Shown here: piece after piece, positions 1 through 10,915 of the stretch
Layout of the letters: every line of letters begins with the position of its first letter
Numbering within the stretch: position 1 is the first letter of the stretch
NCBI GenBank assembly: GCA_029532625.1
Contig: JARFXM010000010.1
Span: 806,001 to 870,000, forward strand
Origin: Lomentospora prolificans
Taxonomy: Eukaryota; Ascomycota; Sordariomycetes; Microascales; Microascaceae
Direction: 5' to 3'
DNA: 64,000 bases
Notes under the pieces: model-generated
The model's input: the letters and a program-made list of their open reading frames with translations, nothing else
Database searches by the model: none
Told to the model about the DNA's origin: nothing
Program-made: the position numbers and the translations under genes

Positions 1-124
1 ACCATCTTTTTCTCAGTTGGTACCTGTGGCAAAGCGTCATAACATCCATGCAACCAGGACCACCGACGTCGAGAAACCTCAAAACGAACCCCTAAATACC
101 ATCCCAGCCAAAGAAAGTCCCACA

Positions 125-1135
125 ATGACGGAATCGGAGGCGGCCACAGCGGAGCCAGCGCCCGAGGCAAAGACTCCAGCTGCCCCAGTAGTCACGTTCA
201 AGAAGAGGCGGGGCAAGGGCGAATCCAACATCCGCAAGCGACCCGCGACGCCTCCGCCGGCAAGCGACAGCGAGTTCGAATCCTCGTCCGAAGACGAGAC
301 GGGGCAGCGGGTGAAGAGGAGGAAGAAGAGCGCGGGCGTCACGGCGTCATCGAGGACCAACGGCGTCGCGGATAGCGATCTGTTCGCTAGCGTGGCGACG
401 GCGGATCGAAACAAGTCACTCGCGGCTTCCAACGACGCCACCAAGGAGAACACCCTCGAGATCGGAGCAGACGCTGAAAAGAGAAGCAAGAGCGGGGAAC
501 CGGCGGGGCCGGACGGAATGTACAAGGGTCTCGCGAACCAAACCAAGTTTTTCCAGACGAACCCGAATGCGCCCTCGCGGACCGTGGGCCCCGTCAAGGC
601 ACCGACCAATGTGCGGACGGTCACGGTGATTGACTACGCCCCGGATGTCTGCAAGGACTACAAGCAGACGGGATTCTGTGGATTCGGCGACAATTGGTGA
701 GTTTTAACCATCTATCACTCTCCTCACAATTCTTCTCCTCACCTAAGCTCAGACACTAACCAAATGCTGTTGTGTAATAGCAAATTCCTTCACTCCCGCG
801 AAGACTACAAACAAGGCTGGCAACTCGACAAGGAATGGGAAACGGTAACGAAAGGCAAACAAGTCGGCGGTACCGTCGTGGCTAGCGCCGACCGCACCAA
901 GACGGGCGATGACGAAGAAGATGAAGACGACGATGACCCAGCCGACGACATCCCCTTCGCCTGTGTCATCTGCAAGCAGCCGTACAAGTCACCCGTCGTG
1001 ACGCGGTGTGGTCATTACTTTTGCGAGTCATGCGCGCTAAAGCGGTACAGAACGAACCCCAACTGTGCGGCTTGTGGTGCTAGCACAGGAGGTGTGTTTA
1101 ATGTGGCGAGGAAGCTCAAAAAGACGGGCGCATGA
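125..1135 (+). CDS. CWC24: Pre-mRNA-splicing factor Cwc24 (CCCH + RING)
   Basis: The predicted protein has 308 residues from two exons (125-696 and 781-1135). The intron starts GTGAGT, carries an ACTAAC branch site near 755 and ends TAG. Residues 1-130 are low-complexity and basic. A CCCH zinc finger with C-x8-C-x5-C-x3-H spacing (CKDYKQTGFC...CKFLH) is split exactly by the intron, so splicing is needed to complete it. An acidic stretch follows, then a C3HC4 RING (CVIC...CGHYFCESC...CAAC). This CCCH-plus-RING order is that of Cwc24/RNF113A, which joins the activated spliceosome with the Prp19-associated complex and contacts the 5' splice site; that role is known from the family. The ATG at 125 is the first in-frame ATG; the frame is open upstream to base 17 but without ATG. 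Confidence 0.92.
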
Positions 1136-1626
1136 CATATATTTCCTGTTTTGGAGAAGACGGGCGTTTTGTGGAATTAAGATGGAGCATTTTATGAGGG
1201 TCGCGAGGGAGTAGTAGCTTACTCCGTATATACGATTTGATGCCGAGAACCCGGGTCCTTGAGAGACCGGGAAATAACGGTGCCGAGGAGTCGCGGCTAC
1301 TCGGCCAGAGGTTGGCGCGGCCGTGTTTTGTTATAGAGCCTATGTATTACGAAATAATAGATGTACGATAGCGCACGAAATGAAGCCTAGCCCCGTCAAA
1401 GTTAAAGTGCCTCCTCTGTCCTGGGCAGCCAGGTCAGCGCTAGTGCGCTTTGCTTCGTAGTGTGTCGGGGAAGCCTCATTCCTTGGAAGAAGCGAGCGTT
1501 TCGGAGATTATCCCAAGACCTGCGTCTTTCCTGTTCTTGTCGAGATGCTGCTCGCCGACGCCTAATCCATTGGTTCTCACAACCTATTCTAGCTCACCAC
1601 GTCGCTCCGCGTATGCGGGACATGCT

Positions 1627-1660
<34 letters not shown>

Positions 1661-2730
1661 CTCGTCTGAAATGGGAGAGTCCCGCTGGCACGACCCTAGT
1701 GACTTGTGTCTCTAACTGTAGATCGGATCCACAGTCGGTAATCGATAATCGGGAGATTCACCATTGCTTTTTTTCGCCTTCTATTTTATTTTTATTTTAT
1801 TTTATCTCCGGACGCCGGCTTTTCCATCAGCTTGGCCGTCCGTTGGGGTCTAGACCACTCGCCAGCCTTTTTGGCATCCTTCACCACCACCCCCACACCA
1901 GCCGGGGACAACCTTTGACCTTAGGCAGCTGGGGGCGCCGCAGAGGAATTGGAAGCTAACAACGGGGGGTCTCGATAAAGGGATGGGAAAGTGGCCGCGC
2001 TACGCCGGACACCTATTGTGGTTTGTCGAACCCGTGTCTCTCCGCCTATGCAGCTGGCTGGCTCTGTCGCTCGGTTAGTGGCGAGTACGAAAGTATTAGA
2101 CCACACATGGTGCACACCATCATCGACAGTCCAGAACCCTCTTTTTTAAGGGTCCCCTGTTTTTTTTTTTTTAGGTAGTCCCCTCCACATCGGCGTTTGG
2201 GCCATTAGGGAGCGGCGACATGGGGGCATACTGGAAGTTGGTTTCAAAGGGGGGAGGCGAGTAGAAAATGGGAGGTGAGGAGAAAATGAACTAAAGCTGA
2301 ACGGCGAAATAAATTGTCGCTGGGCTGCCGGGCGATGAGAGGCAAGCATAAACAGCTGGCGTCTTCGTTTCCTTCCCTTTTACAAGAAAAAGGTCCGATC
2401 CGAGGGATTCTGGCGTCTTATCAAACACTGTGACCCGAACATTTTCCATTCCCACTTCACGCCGACAAACCAACGCCCACCTCCGTGCCCTCTATCTGCT
2501 GCCTTGTTCTCTATCAACTATCCATACCCATACCCTTCGTTACCTGCGCTTGGGTGCTTCTGCTACATCGTTGTTCATCTCGCTCGTTCTCGATAGAGAA
2601 GCTGAGCGCATTATTAATTCTTCAGAGCAGTCCGAATCTCTGCCCAGGATCGAACGATCGAGCGACACCTCACCTAATATTTGTACACTCCCCTCTTTGT
2701 ACCTTTACCAGCTCCCCTGCACTACAATCC
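1136..2730. other. Intergenic region with T-runs, no gene seen
   Basis: This holds the 3' flank of CWC24 and the promoter and leader of the downstream hydrolase. Open frames here are short and low in complexity, and I see no coding pattern. Notable content is a run of 32 T at 1629-1660, a T-run near 2160-2172, a CAGCTGGCTGGC element at 2051-2062 and a CT-rich stretch leading into the start codon at 2731. Confidence 0.7.
1629..1660. repeat. Homopolymer T32
   Basis: An uninterrupted run of about 32 T on the + strand in intergenic DNA. Length may be imprecise because homopolymers are hard to sequence. Confidence 0.9.
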
Positions 2731-3567
2731 ATGTCAGAAATGGTGACGCCAGGTGCGCTTCTAGTAATTCCTCCGGCCTCGCAGCTGCACACCCACACCG
2801 TTGTCTTTCTCCACGGCCGTGGAGACAGCGCCCGCAAGTTCGCCGAGGGCCTGCATTACTTTGCCGATTCGCGCAACCGCTCTCTCTTTGAAATCTTCCC
2901 TACTTTCCGGTGGGTATTCCCGCAAGCTCCGCTTTCCGTACCCGCGAGCCGGCCAAAAGATCGGATCAACCAATGGTTCGACGTGTGGAATGTCAGGGAT
3001 TACAGCGAGAAGGAGGAGTTGCAGGCCCCTGGCCTGAGTGAGAGCGTTGTGTACATTCGACGACTTCTTGAGCAAGAGGCGGCGGCTCTAGGTGGTCGAT
3101 GGGACAGGGTGGTGCTGGCAGGTATCAGCCAAGGAGGGGCGACGAGTATGCACACACTACTAAACCTCAAAGCGTCATCGATGCAGACGGGAACGTCAGA
3201 CGGCGCGGGCCCCGATCCAGGCCGAAAAAGGCCGAGTCTAGGTGCTGTAATCGGCGTCTCGTGTAGGTTACCGCTCCCAAGATCGACCTTGGCCGAGACG
3301 AGAAGGGCATTGGGGATATGGGAGGGGGGCGAGACGGATGATGACGAAATCGAAGTGTTGAAGAACACGCCGATTCTCCTCGAACACTGCGCGGACGACC
3401 CGCTCGTTCTGGTCGACTCGGGCCGCGCATTGAGGGATTCTCTGGTTGAGTATGGCGGGCAGGTGACATGGAAGGAGTATCCGGACGGAGGCCACTGGCT
3501 GAATTGGCCAGCGGGAGCAGAAGACGTAGTCGAATTTCTGCAGACTGTATTTACTCTTCCCCGGTGA
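2731..3567 (+). CDS. Acyl-protein thioesterase / carboxylesterase-like alpha/beta hydrolase
   Basis: A single-exon protein of 278 residues of the phospholipase/carboxylesterase (APT1/Tml25) family. Early motifs are VVFLHGRGD (24-32) and FPQAPLSV (63-70). The nucleophile elbow GISQGG puts Ser133 as catalytic serine. The Asp before Pro in HCADDPLV (Asp223) and His255 in PDGGHW complete the triad. Family members hydrolyse thioesters of palmitoylated proteins or small carboxylic esters in the cytosol. This copy is about 50 residues longer than classical APT1, with an insertion around residues 150-210, so it may be a fungal paralogue with a different substrate. I chose the ATG at 2731 because the homologous region starts right after it; the frame stays open for 82 codons upstream but that part is CT-rich leader. 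Confidence 0.85.
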   Translation: MSEMVTPGALLVIPPASQLHTHTVVFLHGRGDSARKFAEGLHYFADSRNRSLFEIFPTFRWVFPQAPLSVPASRPKDRINQWFDVWNVRDYSEKEELQAPGLSESVVYIRRLLEQEAAALGGRWDRVVLAGISQGGATSMHTLLNLKASSMQTGTSDGAGPDPGRKRPSLGAVIGVSCRLPLPRSTLAETRRALGIWEGGETDDDEIEVLKNTPILLEHCADDPLVLVDSGRALRDSLVEYGGQVTWKEYPDGGHWLNWPAGAEDVVEFLQTVFTLPR

Positions 3568-5047
3568 TTTGATGGATGTTCTGATGGGGTCGGTCTATGC
3601 TCGACCTGGTTGGCGTTTGAATGCATATATCATAGTCATTCGCTGCTGCATATCAGCGGCCTTTGCCTCTTGGTTACCTGTTGACCTGAACTATTATGAC
3701 GAATATAACGAAACCTCTACATCTTCATTTTTATCTCCATATACTTTCAAGATACTGATAAAGTAAATGCTGTTCTAAGCGGATTGGATATCGGTGCTTG
3801 GTCGACTCTAACACGTAAAGGCTACTTGTGACTAGGGAGTAGAGAGTGCCGTATAGTAGTAAAGAAAGAAAGAATGGCCAAGGGGCGATATAGTGGCCAG
3901 ATATGTACTTGAAGGATTATAAGGACCAAGGCGGCAGGGGCACGAGAGTTGGGGCGAGGAAACAGACAAGGCGCCATGCCCGTTTCCGCCAGTGGCTGCG
4001 CAGGGCTGCCCTTTCTTCCTCGGAGCCTGGTGGTAATCTGTCCTTCCGGGGCTGAGCCGTCTCAATGCTCATCTCATTTGAGGAAGAAACAGCTACACGG
4101 ATGGTTGTCATTTCCCTCGCCTCCCTTGAAACGCCCTTGCAATGGGTCTTTTTTTTGGTCCCTCTTCCCTGATAGCACATAGAACAGATAGACTAGGGAA
4201 AGCAAATATGGGATGGTTTGCCATTGCGTGTGTCAACGACCTGTATTGGCCCCGAGATCATGACTCGACTACGACATCCATCGTCGTCTTAGGGCTTATA
4301 CGCTTGTATAGAGTATATTTGAATTGCTGGTTGACCGTTATTAACTTAGACCACCCTCAGAGTCATTTCTATTTGGATCGAAAGGCCCGCTAGTAATTGA
4401 ATTAGACTGCTAGCAGATTTGTTGGAGACGATGCGGATGGATGGTCTGCTTCCCTCGCTTTCCTTGCTCTTTCGTACCCTGTGTCACCAGCCACCAGCCC
4501 ATGGACGTATTAGACATCTCGATATGCTAACACTAAGGGCTTACGGGGAAATAGAAGCTAGACCGGCGCGGAGTAAGAGGACAGCCACCGTTGATATTTT
4601 GCTAGTAGTTTCATTACATTATCTGTGTGAGGCATCGCAAATTTAGACGGATTCGTACATGGCTTTAACGATATGTATATGTTGGGGAGTTTTTTCCTGG
4701 GTTGATGAGAGATCTAATCTTGCCATTTCATCTGAGGCATGGCTGGAAAACACAGGTAAATAATGACTGAGACAGATACGCCAACAGCAGCAAAAGAAAT
4801 CCATTACTGGGCCGAATAACCCTCACATGCGTATCGTATGCTGCCAACAAACTTTGTGTGTTTTTCAGGGGCCCTTTTTCTTTTCTAGATGTAAGGTGCT
4901 GTGCATAGACTCCGAACTGATTCGCATGTACATTGCTGTTTGCTTCTTCATGATAGCCTCCTAGGCCATATCAATTTACTCGACGCACAAACTTACGATC
5001 ACGTCGTGGTCTGAATTTTGTTATGGAGGGTATAGTCGGTCTTGTTT

Positions 5048-5095
<48 letters not shown>

Positions 5096-6432
5096 CTTTT
5101 ATTTTCTTTTTTTTAGAGAGAGAGAGAGAGCATGTGAATCCAGAACGCCGTTCAGCCTGCCGAGATTGATGTAGTGCCATGATTTTGGCCCATTCCTCCT
5201 GCCCGCAAGAGCCGTGACCCTGCTGGTAACCCATGGATGTTATATCGGGGGGAACGTTGGGACTGTACATAAGATATATGTTTGAAGGGCCAGTAAGGAG
5301 GCAACAAGAGAATCGAGAAGTCGAGGTTGAAATAGACTTAAGAGCTTGGGGAAATCTAGCCCAAGCGGGTGCTTATCGATACCAATGTGCAATGTGACTT
5401 CCTCCAGCTTGAGAGATGAAATCATCTCATTTTGGTTCGTATGCGCAAAGCGATATGGCTGGGGCTATTTGGTGCCGGGGTCTGTGCAGAGTGTCAGGTA
5501 CATGTAACTTGTGACTGTGACTGTATCCTCCATCGTTCGCCACCAAGTTTATCCGCTCCGGCTTTGAGGGAAGCGAACAGAGGCAAGGTACCTTGTACTG
5601 CAAATTAGGGTGCACGAAGTACATTGTGATAGCCTCCACTTCCCCACCAGAAAAATCATGCTGGCCTGCTACCACAGCAACGGTTCATATTCCAACCTGA
5701 GCCAGGTCCAACACTGCCCAGCCCCCAAAAACACTGCAAACTTCAGTGCCAGCTGGCTGTGTGAAAGAAAAGGCTGGGAAGTGAGACACCTGCGTTCATC
5801 CTAGCGCGATAATTTGTTGCTCTCGCTTCACGACTCGACTTCCCTGGTCTTTTCTCTTTCTTTTCCTGCTCTACCCTCCCCCCCCCCAATATCTTCGTCG
5901 GTCGCCAACGACGAATTTTTCTTTCTTTCCTTCCCCCAATTCTTCATCCTCGACTTTGCTATTTTTTTTTTCCGTCCGCATCTCCCTCGCCTTCTTCGTT
6001 GGCTGCGAAAACCCACTCGCCACGGAAGCACTGACGTGGACGGACGACGACGAACGCCCGTGCAGTGCCAATTCCAGCCGTGCCGAGCCCCTCACCGTCA
6101 CAGCTCAACCACAACCAGACACGAAAGAAGCATCCAAAACTCTTCCCCTGCAGCGCTCGTTAAAATCGACGAGCTCTGGGAGTTGGGTTTTTGTCAAATT
6201 TGTTCCTTATCTCCCTCCCCCGATCCCCCCGCCCCGTCCGAGAGAACCTCTGCTATCTGTACGTCTGCCAATTGCTGCTTTCAAGCACGATAATAAAAAA
6301 AAAAGGCCATCGAAACATCGCATAGCCAAACGAACATGCTGGCCTTGTTCCCTGTTTCAACTCACTTGATCATCGCTCGAATCCTAACACTGTCTTCTCT
6401 GAGAAGCATACTATAATAAAAAGTCGACCAGT
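3568..6432. other. Long intergenic region with T45 and (AG)8, no gene seen
   Basis: Nearly 2.9 kb without a convincing gene: only short unconserved frames on both strands. It contains a T45 tract at 5051-5095 followed by (AG)8 at 5115-5130, a GCCAGCTGGCTG element at 5748-5759, and from about 5810 the pyrimidine-rich leader of the gene starting at 6433. A small upstream frame of 26 codons (6336-6416) precedes that start. TCCTAAC near 6385 with CTCTGAG about 15 bases later also resembles the 3' end of a leader intron. Confidence 0.65.
5051..5130. repeat. T45 tract plus (AG)8 microsatellite
   Basis: About 45 consecutive T, then a short T-rich interval, then eight AG units ending at 5130. It lies in the middle of a gene-free interval. 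Confidence 0.9.
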
Positions 6433-8157
6433 ATGGCGTCCGATTCGGATCCTGTTCGGGTTAACGGCGTCGTCGATGCCGACGCCCCTTTGTCTTCGAT
6501 TGAGGCTATTCCCGCAACGCCCCCCGAAATCAACTCGATTCCAGTCCCACTGCCATCCTCTCAAGTCACTATACCCTCCACCGAAGACCCTGGATCACCA
6601 ATCGACCCCAGCGCCTCCTTCAAGACTGAGAACAACGATGACCGGGCTGACGCCGATGGTGCCATCATCCCCTCCTCCCTTACGCCTCCTCCCTCCTCAC
6701 AAGCTGCCGGCATCGCCTCGAATTTAGGCCCGGCGACGTCCAGCTACCTTACGTCATCGCAAAGGGCAGCGTTATTCTCGCCGCCTACCACTGTGGGCAG
6801 GGTAAATAGGCCTTCTGTGGCTCCAGTACCGACCGAATATGTCGCGCCCAGCCCGCAAGAAGTCCGCGACGCATCGGCCGATACACTCCGCGCCATGATG
6901 CAGCAATCTATCGCGGAGAACTCGAGACTCAAGATGGAAGCTGCCCACTACAAGCTGCAACTCAACCTCCTATCGCTACAGGCCGGCGAAGACGCGAAAA
7001 GGGCGGCCGTGGAGCATGACATGGCGAGGCGCGAAGTCGAGGCGCTCCGCGAAGCCGAGAATATTCGCCAGGCGAGGAGAGAACTTAGCGCCGCGACCGA
7101 ATCCACGCGGTCTAAATACCTACAGATCAAGAGCCTATATGAGGACGCGGTTGAGGAAATCGACCATCTCGAGAGGAAGTTGAAGCTCGCAAAGAAGGTG
7201 ATTCAGCAACAAGAGGACGAGGTCTGCCGGTTACGAGAGGATCGCCAGCAGTTAAGGACTCGTATCCGCGAGAATCGAGAGCACTTCAACATGCTATGCA
7301 GCCCTGGGGGCATCTTTCATGGCGTGCTGACGCCAAAGGCTTCTGGGTCTGCTAATTCGCAGGCCAGCCGGGGAACGCCTAAGCAAACGCCCCGGGGATC
7401 TGGGAAGACACAGGATCCGGACCAGAGACGGTTCGACGCTCTGCTTCAGGTCTTAAGCCAGGAGAACAATAGCGCTCCCTCTACACCTACGACGTCTCAC
7501 CGAGCGGTTCCCCGCCAACCACCTAAGCACACGCGCAACGTCCAATCTTTGTCATCTCTACCGACTACGCCTACGAAGCCCCGCGGTCGGGATAGTGGCC
7601 TACTACCGTCGGTGCACCTCGCGCCTCAGACTGAACCGCCTCGCCGATATAGTGGACGGAGGCTCTTGCCCGACTCGCCTCGACACGACGTGGAAGCGGA
7701 GGAGCGCCGACGAAGCCGAGAGAGCACCATCTCTGTGCACGACAACGATAACGAAGAGCTTGCGCGCCAAGCTCTCGCGTCGGTCCAAAAGGCTACATCA
7801 TCGCTCTCACGATTGTCGGGTGCCGCCGCTACTCGTGGCGCTATTGACGAGGAAGAGGAAGAGTCAGACGTACCCCAGAGCCAGGCTAGCCTGACAGCAT
7901 CGCAGATGCTCCGCCGCGATCCAAGGCAGAGCTTCGAGGTGGCTGCAGCGCGTGAGGGTAGCCGTTCCCCACTAGAAGGCGGCAAGACACCTGGGAAGCT
8001 GCTGCCTAGCCTCGACAAGAACGGAGAGAAGCGCAAGTTTAGTGGGATGAATGCTGGGGAACCGAGGCGTGAGCTTCTAGGCAGCCCACCGAAGAAGGTC
8101 AGGGTCGATGGTCTACAAGACCCTGCCAAAGTGGGCTTGGGTATCAAATATTCGTAG
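6433..8157 (+). CDS. Unrecognised coiled-coil protein, 574 residues
   Basis: A single-exon frame starting at ATG 6433 (AGTATGG context). Residues 1-150 are Pro/Ser/Thr-rich and probably disordered. Residues about 150-285 form a long heptad-rich coiled coil, starting near LRAMMQQSIAENSRLKMEA and running through long Glu/Arg/Lys stretches. The rest is low complexity with many S/T-P sites (TPKQTPRG, SPPKK), patches of Arg/Glu, an acidic DEEEEE run near 475, and a basic RKFSG...PPKKVRV region near the C-terminus resembling a nuclear localisation signal. The layout suggests a nuclear, cell-cycle-phosphorylated scaffold; the yeast forkhead partner Fdo1 has a roughly similar layout, but I cannot establish homology. 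Codon use is like that of its neighbours. Confidence 0.75.
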   Translation: MASDSDPVRVNGVVDADAPLSSIEAIPATPPEINSIPVPLPSSQVTIPSTEDPGSPIDPSASFKTENNDDRADADGAIIPSSLTPPPSSQAAGIASNLGPATSSYLTSSQRAALFSPPTTVGRVNRPSVAPVPTEYVAPSPQEVRDASADTLRAMMQQSIAENSRLKMEAAHYKLQLNLLSLQAGEDAKRAAVEHDMARREVEALREAENIRQARRELSAATESTRSKYLQIKSLYEDAVEEIDHLERKLKLAKKVIQQQEDEVCRLREDRQQLRTRIRENREHFNMLCSPGGIFHGVLTPKASGSANSQASRGTPKQTPRGSGKTQDPDQRRFDALLQVLSQENNSAPSTPTTSHRAVPRQPPKHTRNVQSLSSLPTTPTKPRGRDSGLLPSVHLAPQTEPPRRYSGRRLLPDSPRHDVEAEERRRSRESTISVHDNDNEELARQALASVQKATSSLSRLSGAAATRGAIDEEEEESDVPQSQASLTASQMLRRDPRQSFEVAAAREGSRSPLEGGKTPGKLLPSLDKNGEKRKFSGMNAGEPRRELLGSPPKKVRVDGLQDPAKVGLGIKYS

Positions 8158-8460
8158 GGAGCGGCGCCCATTTCACTCGCGCTGGAAGTGTGACATGATT
8201 TTCTCGTTTTCAGTTTGACTTTGGTATTGTGTTGGGGCTGGATTATCGGAACGAGGCTGGTTGCCTAGCGTTGGGGGATTGTTGGATATTAACATTTGGA
8301 TGTCATTCCTCTCTGGAAGAAAAAGGGGGGCCCATCCATGGTACTCCTGGGGAAAGGTTTGCTTGAAAGGCTGCTTGGCGCTTGTTGCTTCGGACCGGGG
8401 TGGGCGTGATGATTCCTCGGAAATTCGGCGAGGAGCCGAATCCTGTACGATTTTTTTTAT

Positions 8461-8492
<32 letters not shown>

Positions 8493-9328
8493 GCATGGAG
8501 ACTGTGGAACGGTTGCTCCTGGAGACTGGGCCTTTTCAAGGCAAAAAGAAAAAAAGTGTTTAATCAATTCGACATCAAAGAGGACCGTGACATCATTCCG
8601 CTTATGTTAATTGTTGCAGCGACTCTCGATCTCGATGGTAATATCAGAACAATTCCCCGACAATTTGTCAGTTGGGTTGCGTCTGTGTCTTACTGGCAAG
8701 AATACCCCAACGCCCGGGTCTATAATCTTATCTTTTGTGTTGGGGAATTTTCAGGGGTCCGAATCAGTCCAATAGACGCTCGCCCAGCAAGCCAGCGGTG
8801 TTCCGGCTCGGCCCAAGGCCACAGCACGATTGCCGAAATCAATTGCCTGGGAGTTGGTTCCCCCCCCGGTTTCGCCCCCTTCCCCACATCGCCAGCTGGG
8901 CTCGACTCCGATTTTCATCTTGGGACTGGGCGGGTTGAAGACCTGTGCGGGACCCGGCTTCATCCTTAACCGGCAACTGTGGAAGGCAAGGAGAGAGGTT
9001 AGCCAGCTGTATAGGGGGATTCGTCCGCTTTTCTTTTTCTCTCACCGAAACCGACCCTTGCGCGTTCTTGCTCTGGATATTTTTTTTCTTTTTCTTTTTT
9101 TTTTATTATTCCTTTTTCCAATTGAGATACCCCCTTCCTAGACGTGAACTTTTTGACGATTACAAGTGTTGCTCAAGGAGTAGAGGAAGCTAGTTCCCCC
9201 CCCCCTTCTTTGGAACACCCCCCGATCCTCCCGTCACCGGACAACTCAACAACGTTTTCCAACCCGTGAAGAAGAGAAAAAGAAAAAAGAAAAAAAAAAA
9301 AAAAACGTCAACCAAAAAGTCGCCCAAA
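8158..9328. other. Intergenic region, thiolase promoter and leader
   Basis: No gene seen. It contains a T27 run at 8466-8492, a mixed T-rich tract around 9079-9120, GCCAGCTG elements at 8891-8898 and 9002-9009, and an A-rich leader just before the thiolase start, including about 15 consecutive A at 9291-9305. Confidence 0.65.
8466..8492. repeat. Homopolymer T27
   Basis: An uninterrupted run of about 27 T on the + strand between two genes. Confidence 0.9.
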
Positions 9329-10585
9329 ATGACCATCACCCGCGGCCTCACCTCCCTCCTCGCCAAATCCCCAACCGACATCGTCATCCTCTCCGCCCTC
9401 CGCACCCCCATCTGCCGCTCCTCCCGCGGCCACCTCAAGGACGCCTACCCGGAGCAGCTCCTCGCCACCGTCGTACGCGGCGTCCTCTCCTCCACGCCCA
9501 AGCTAGACCCTTCCGCCGTCGAGGATGTAGCCGTCGGCGTCGTCCTCTCCGAGCTAGGCGGCAGCAAGGCCGCCCGCATGGCCCTCCGCCACGCCGGCCT
9601 CCCCAACGAATCCTCCCTCTACACCGTCAACCGTGCCTGCGCCTCCTCCCTGCAGGCCGTCTCCGTCCTCGCCAACCAGATCCGCAGCGGTACCATCGCC
9701 GGCGGTATCGCCGCCGGCATGGAAAGCATGACGAGGAACTACGGCAGCCGCGCCATCCCCGTCGATCTGTGGCCAGCCCTCAAGGAGTCCCCCGTCGAGG
9801 ATGCCCGCGACTGCATCATGCCCATGGGCTTGACCAGCGAGATCGTCGCTAGCAAGTTTGGCGTCTCGCGTGCGGACCAGGACGCCTTCGCCGTCGAATC
9901 CCACAAGCGTGCCGCCAGGGCCCAGGAGTCGGGCGCTTTCGACGCCGAGATCGTCCCCGTCGAGACCGAGTACCAGGAGGTCGACAAGAAGGGCCAGCCC
10001 GTCGGCGAGAAGCAGACCATCACCGTCACCAAGGACGACGGCATCCGCCCCGACGTCACCGTCGAGAAGCTCGCCAAGCTCAAGCCCGCCTTCAAGCCCG
10101 ACGGCGCCTCCACCGCCGGCAACTCCTCCCAGGTCTCCGACGGCGCTGCTGCTACCCTCCTCATGACCCGTGCCCGCGCCGAGGAGCTCGGTCTCTCCGG
10201 AAGCATCATTGGCAAGTTCGCCTCTGCCGTCTCCGTCGGCTGCAGGCCTCAGGAGATGGGCATTGGCCCTGCGCTTGCGGTTCCCAAGCTTCTTGGCCTT
10301 TACGGTCTCGAGACCAAGGATGTCGGTAGGTGGGAGCTTAACGAGGCGTTTGCCAGCCAGAGCATTTACTGCCTGAGGGCCCTCGGCCTTGAGGAGAAGT
10401 GGAAGGATGGCAAGGTTAACCCCGACGGTGGCGCCATTGCTCTCGGTCACCCTCTTGGTGCCACTGGCGCTAGGATGGTCAGCACTTTGATGCACGGTAT
10501 GCGTAGGGACGGCAGCGAGGTTGGTGTTGTGAGCATGTGTGTCGGCACGGGTATGGGTATGGCTGGCCTGTTTGTCAAGGAGTAA
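9329..10585 (+). CDS. 3-ketoacyl-CoA thiolase (acetyl-CoA acyltransferase)
   Basis: A single-exon protein of 418 residues. It carries all thiolase signatures: the acyl-accepting Cys104 in VNRACASSLQA, NEAFASQ, GGAIALGHPLGATGAR with the catalytic His near 374, and the second catalytic Cys near 404 in CVGTGMGMAG. Thiolases cleave 3-ketoacyl-CoA with CoA to give acetyl-CoA, the last step of beta-oxidation. The N-terminal half looks more like the peroxisomal degradative class than acetoacetyl-CoA thiolase. No C-terminal SKL-type signal is present (ends FVKE) and the N-terminus shows no clear PTS2, so location is uncertain. I chose ATG 9329; the in-frame extension upstream encodes only a Lys/Arg run from an A-rich leader. 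Codon use is strongly C-ending, suggesting high expression. Confidence 0.93.
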   Translation: MTITRGLTSLLAKSPTDIVILSALRTPICRSSRGHLKDAYPEQLLATVVRGVLSSTPKLDPSAVEDVAVGVVLSELGGSKAARMALRHAGLPNESSLYTVNRACASSLQAVSVLANQIRSGTIAGGIAAGMESMTRNYGSRAIPVDLWPALKESPVEDARDCIMPMGLTSEIVASKFGVSRADQDAFAVESHKRAARAQESGAFDAEIVPVETEYQEVDKKGQPVGEKQTITVTKDDGIRPDVTVEKLAKLKPAFKPDGASTAGNSSQVSDGAAATLLMTRARAEELGLSGSIIGKFASAVSVGCRPQEMGIGPALAVPKLLGLYGLETKDVGRWELNEAFASQSIYCLRALGLEEKWKDGKVNPDGGAIALGHPLGATGARMVSTLMHGMRRDGSEVGVVSMCVGTGMGMAGLFVKE

Positions 10586-10915
10586 GCGGGTTGGGACAGA
10601 CGCGGCAAACGGTGATGTCTTCTTGTACTAAAATACCAAAATCGGTAGAATAATCAAAAGGGAAAGAAAGAAAAAATACAAAAAAAAAAATCAACTTCCA
10701 AGGCAACCAACCAAAAAAAGCAACCAAGATCCGATACTTCCAGTGCGTCGAAATCAATAAGCGTTCAAAAAGTATTAAAAGACGTATTTCTCCCGATGTA
10801 ATAATACAACACATCTCCCAGGATGTCGAAAAGAAACGAGAAAAAAAAAATATCCTACAAGAACACAAATCCGAGAACCCAAACAAACATCTCATCTCCG
10901 AATTACGGGTTCCTT
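10586..10915. other. Convergent 3' flanks of thiolase and LRR gene
   Basis: About 330 bases between two converging genes. The sequence is A-rich on the + strand with several short A-runs, fitting 3' untranslated regions and polyadenylation signals on both strands. No gene seen. Confidence 0.6.

Noticed and set aside
9266..9328. N-terminal extension of the thiolase (Lys/Arg-rich 21 residues)
   Set aside because: It is translation of an A-rich leader; similarity to thiolases starts after ATG 9329.
9554..10495. Open frame of 313 codons on the minus strand
   Set aside because: Antisense shadow of the thiolase, Gly/Asp/Leu-rich and without motifs.
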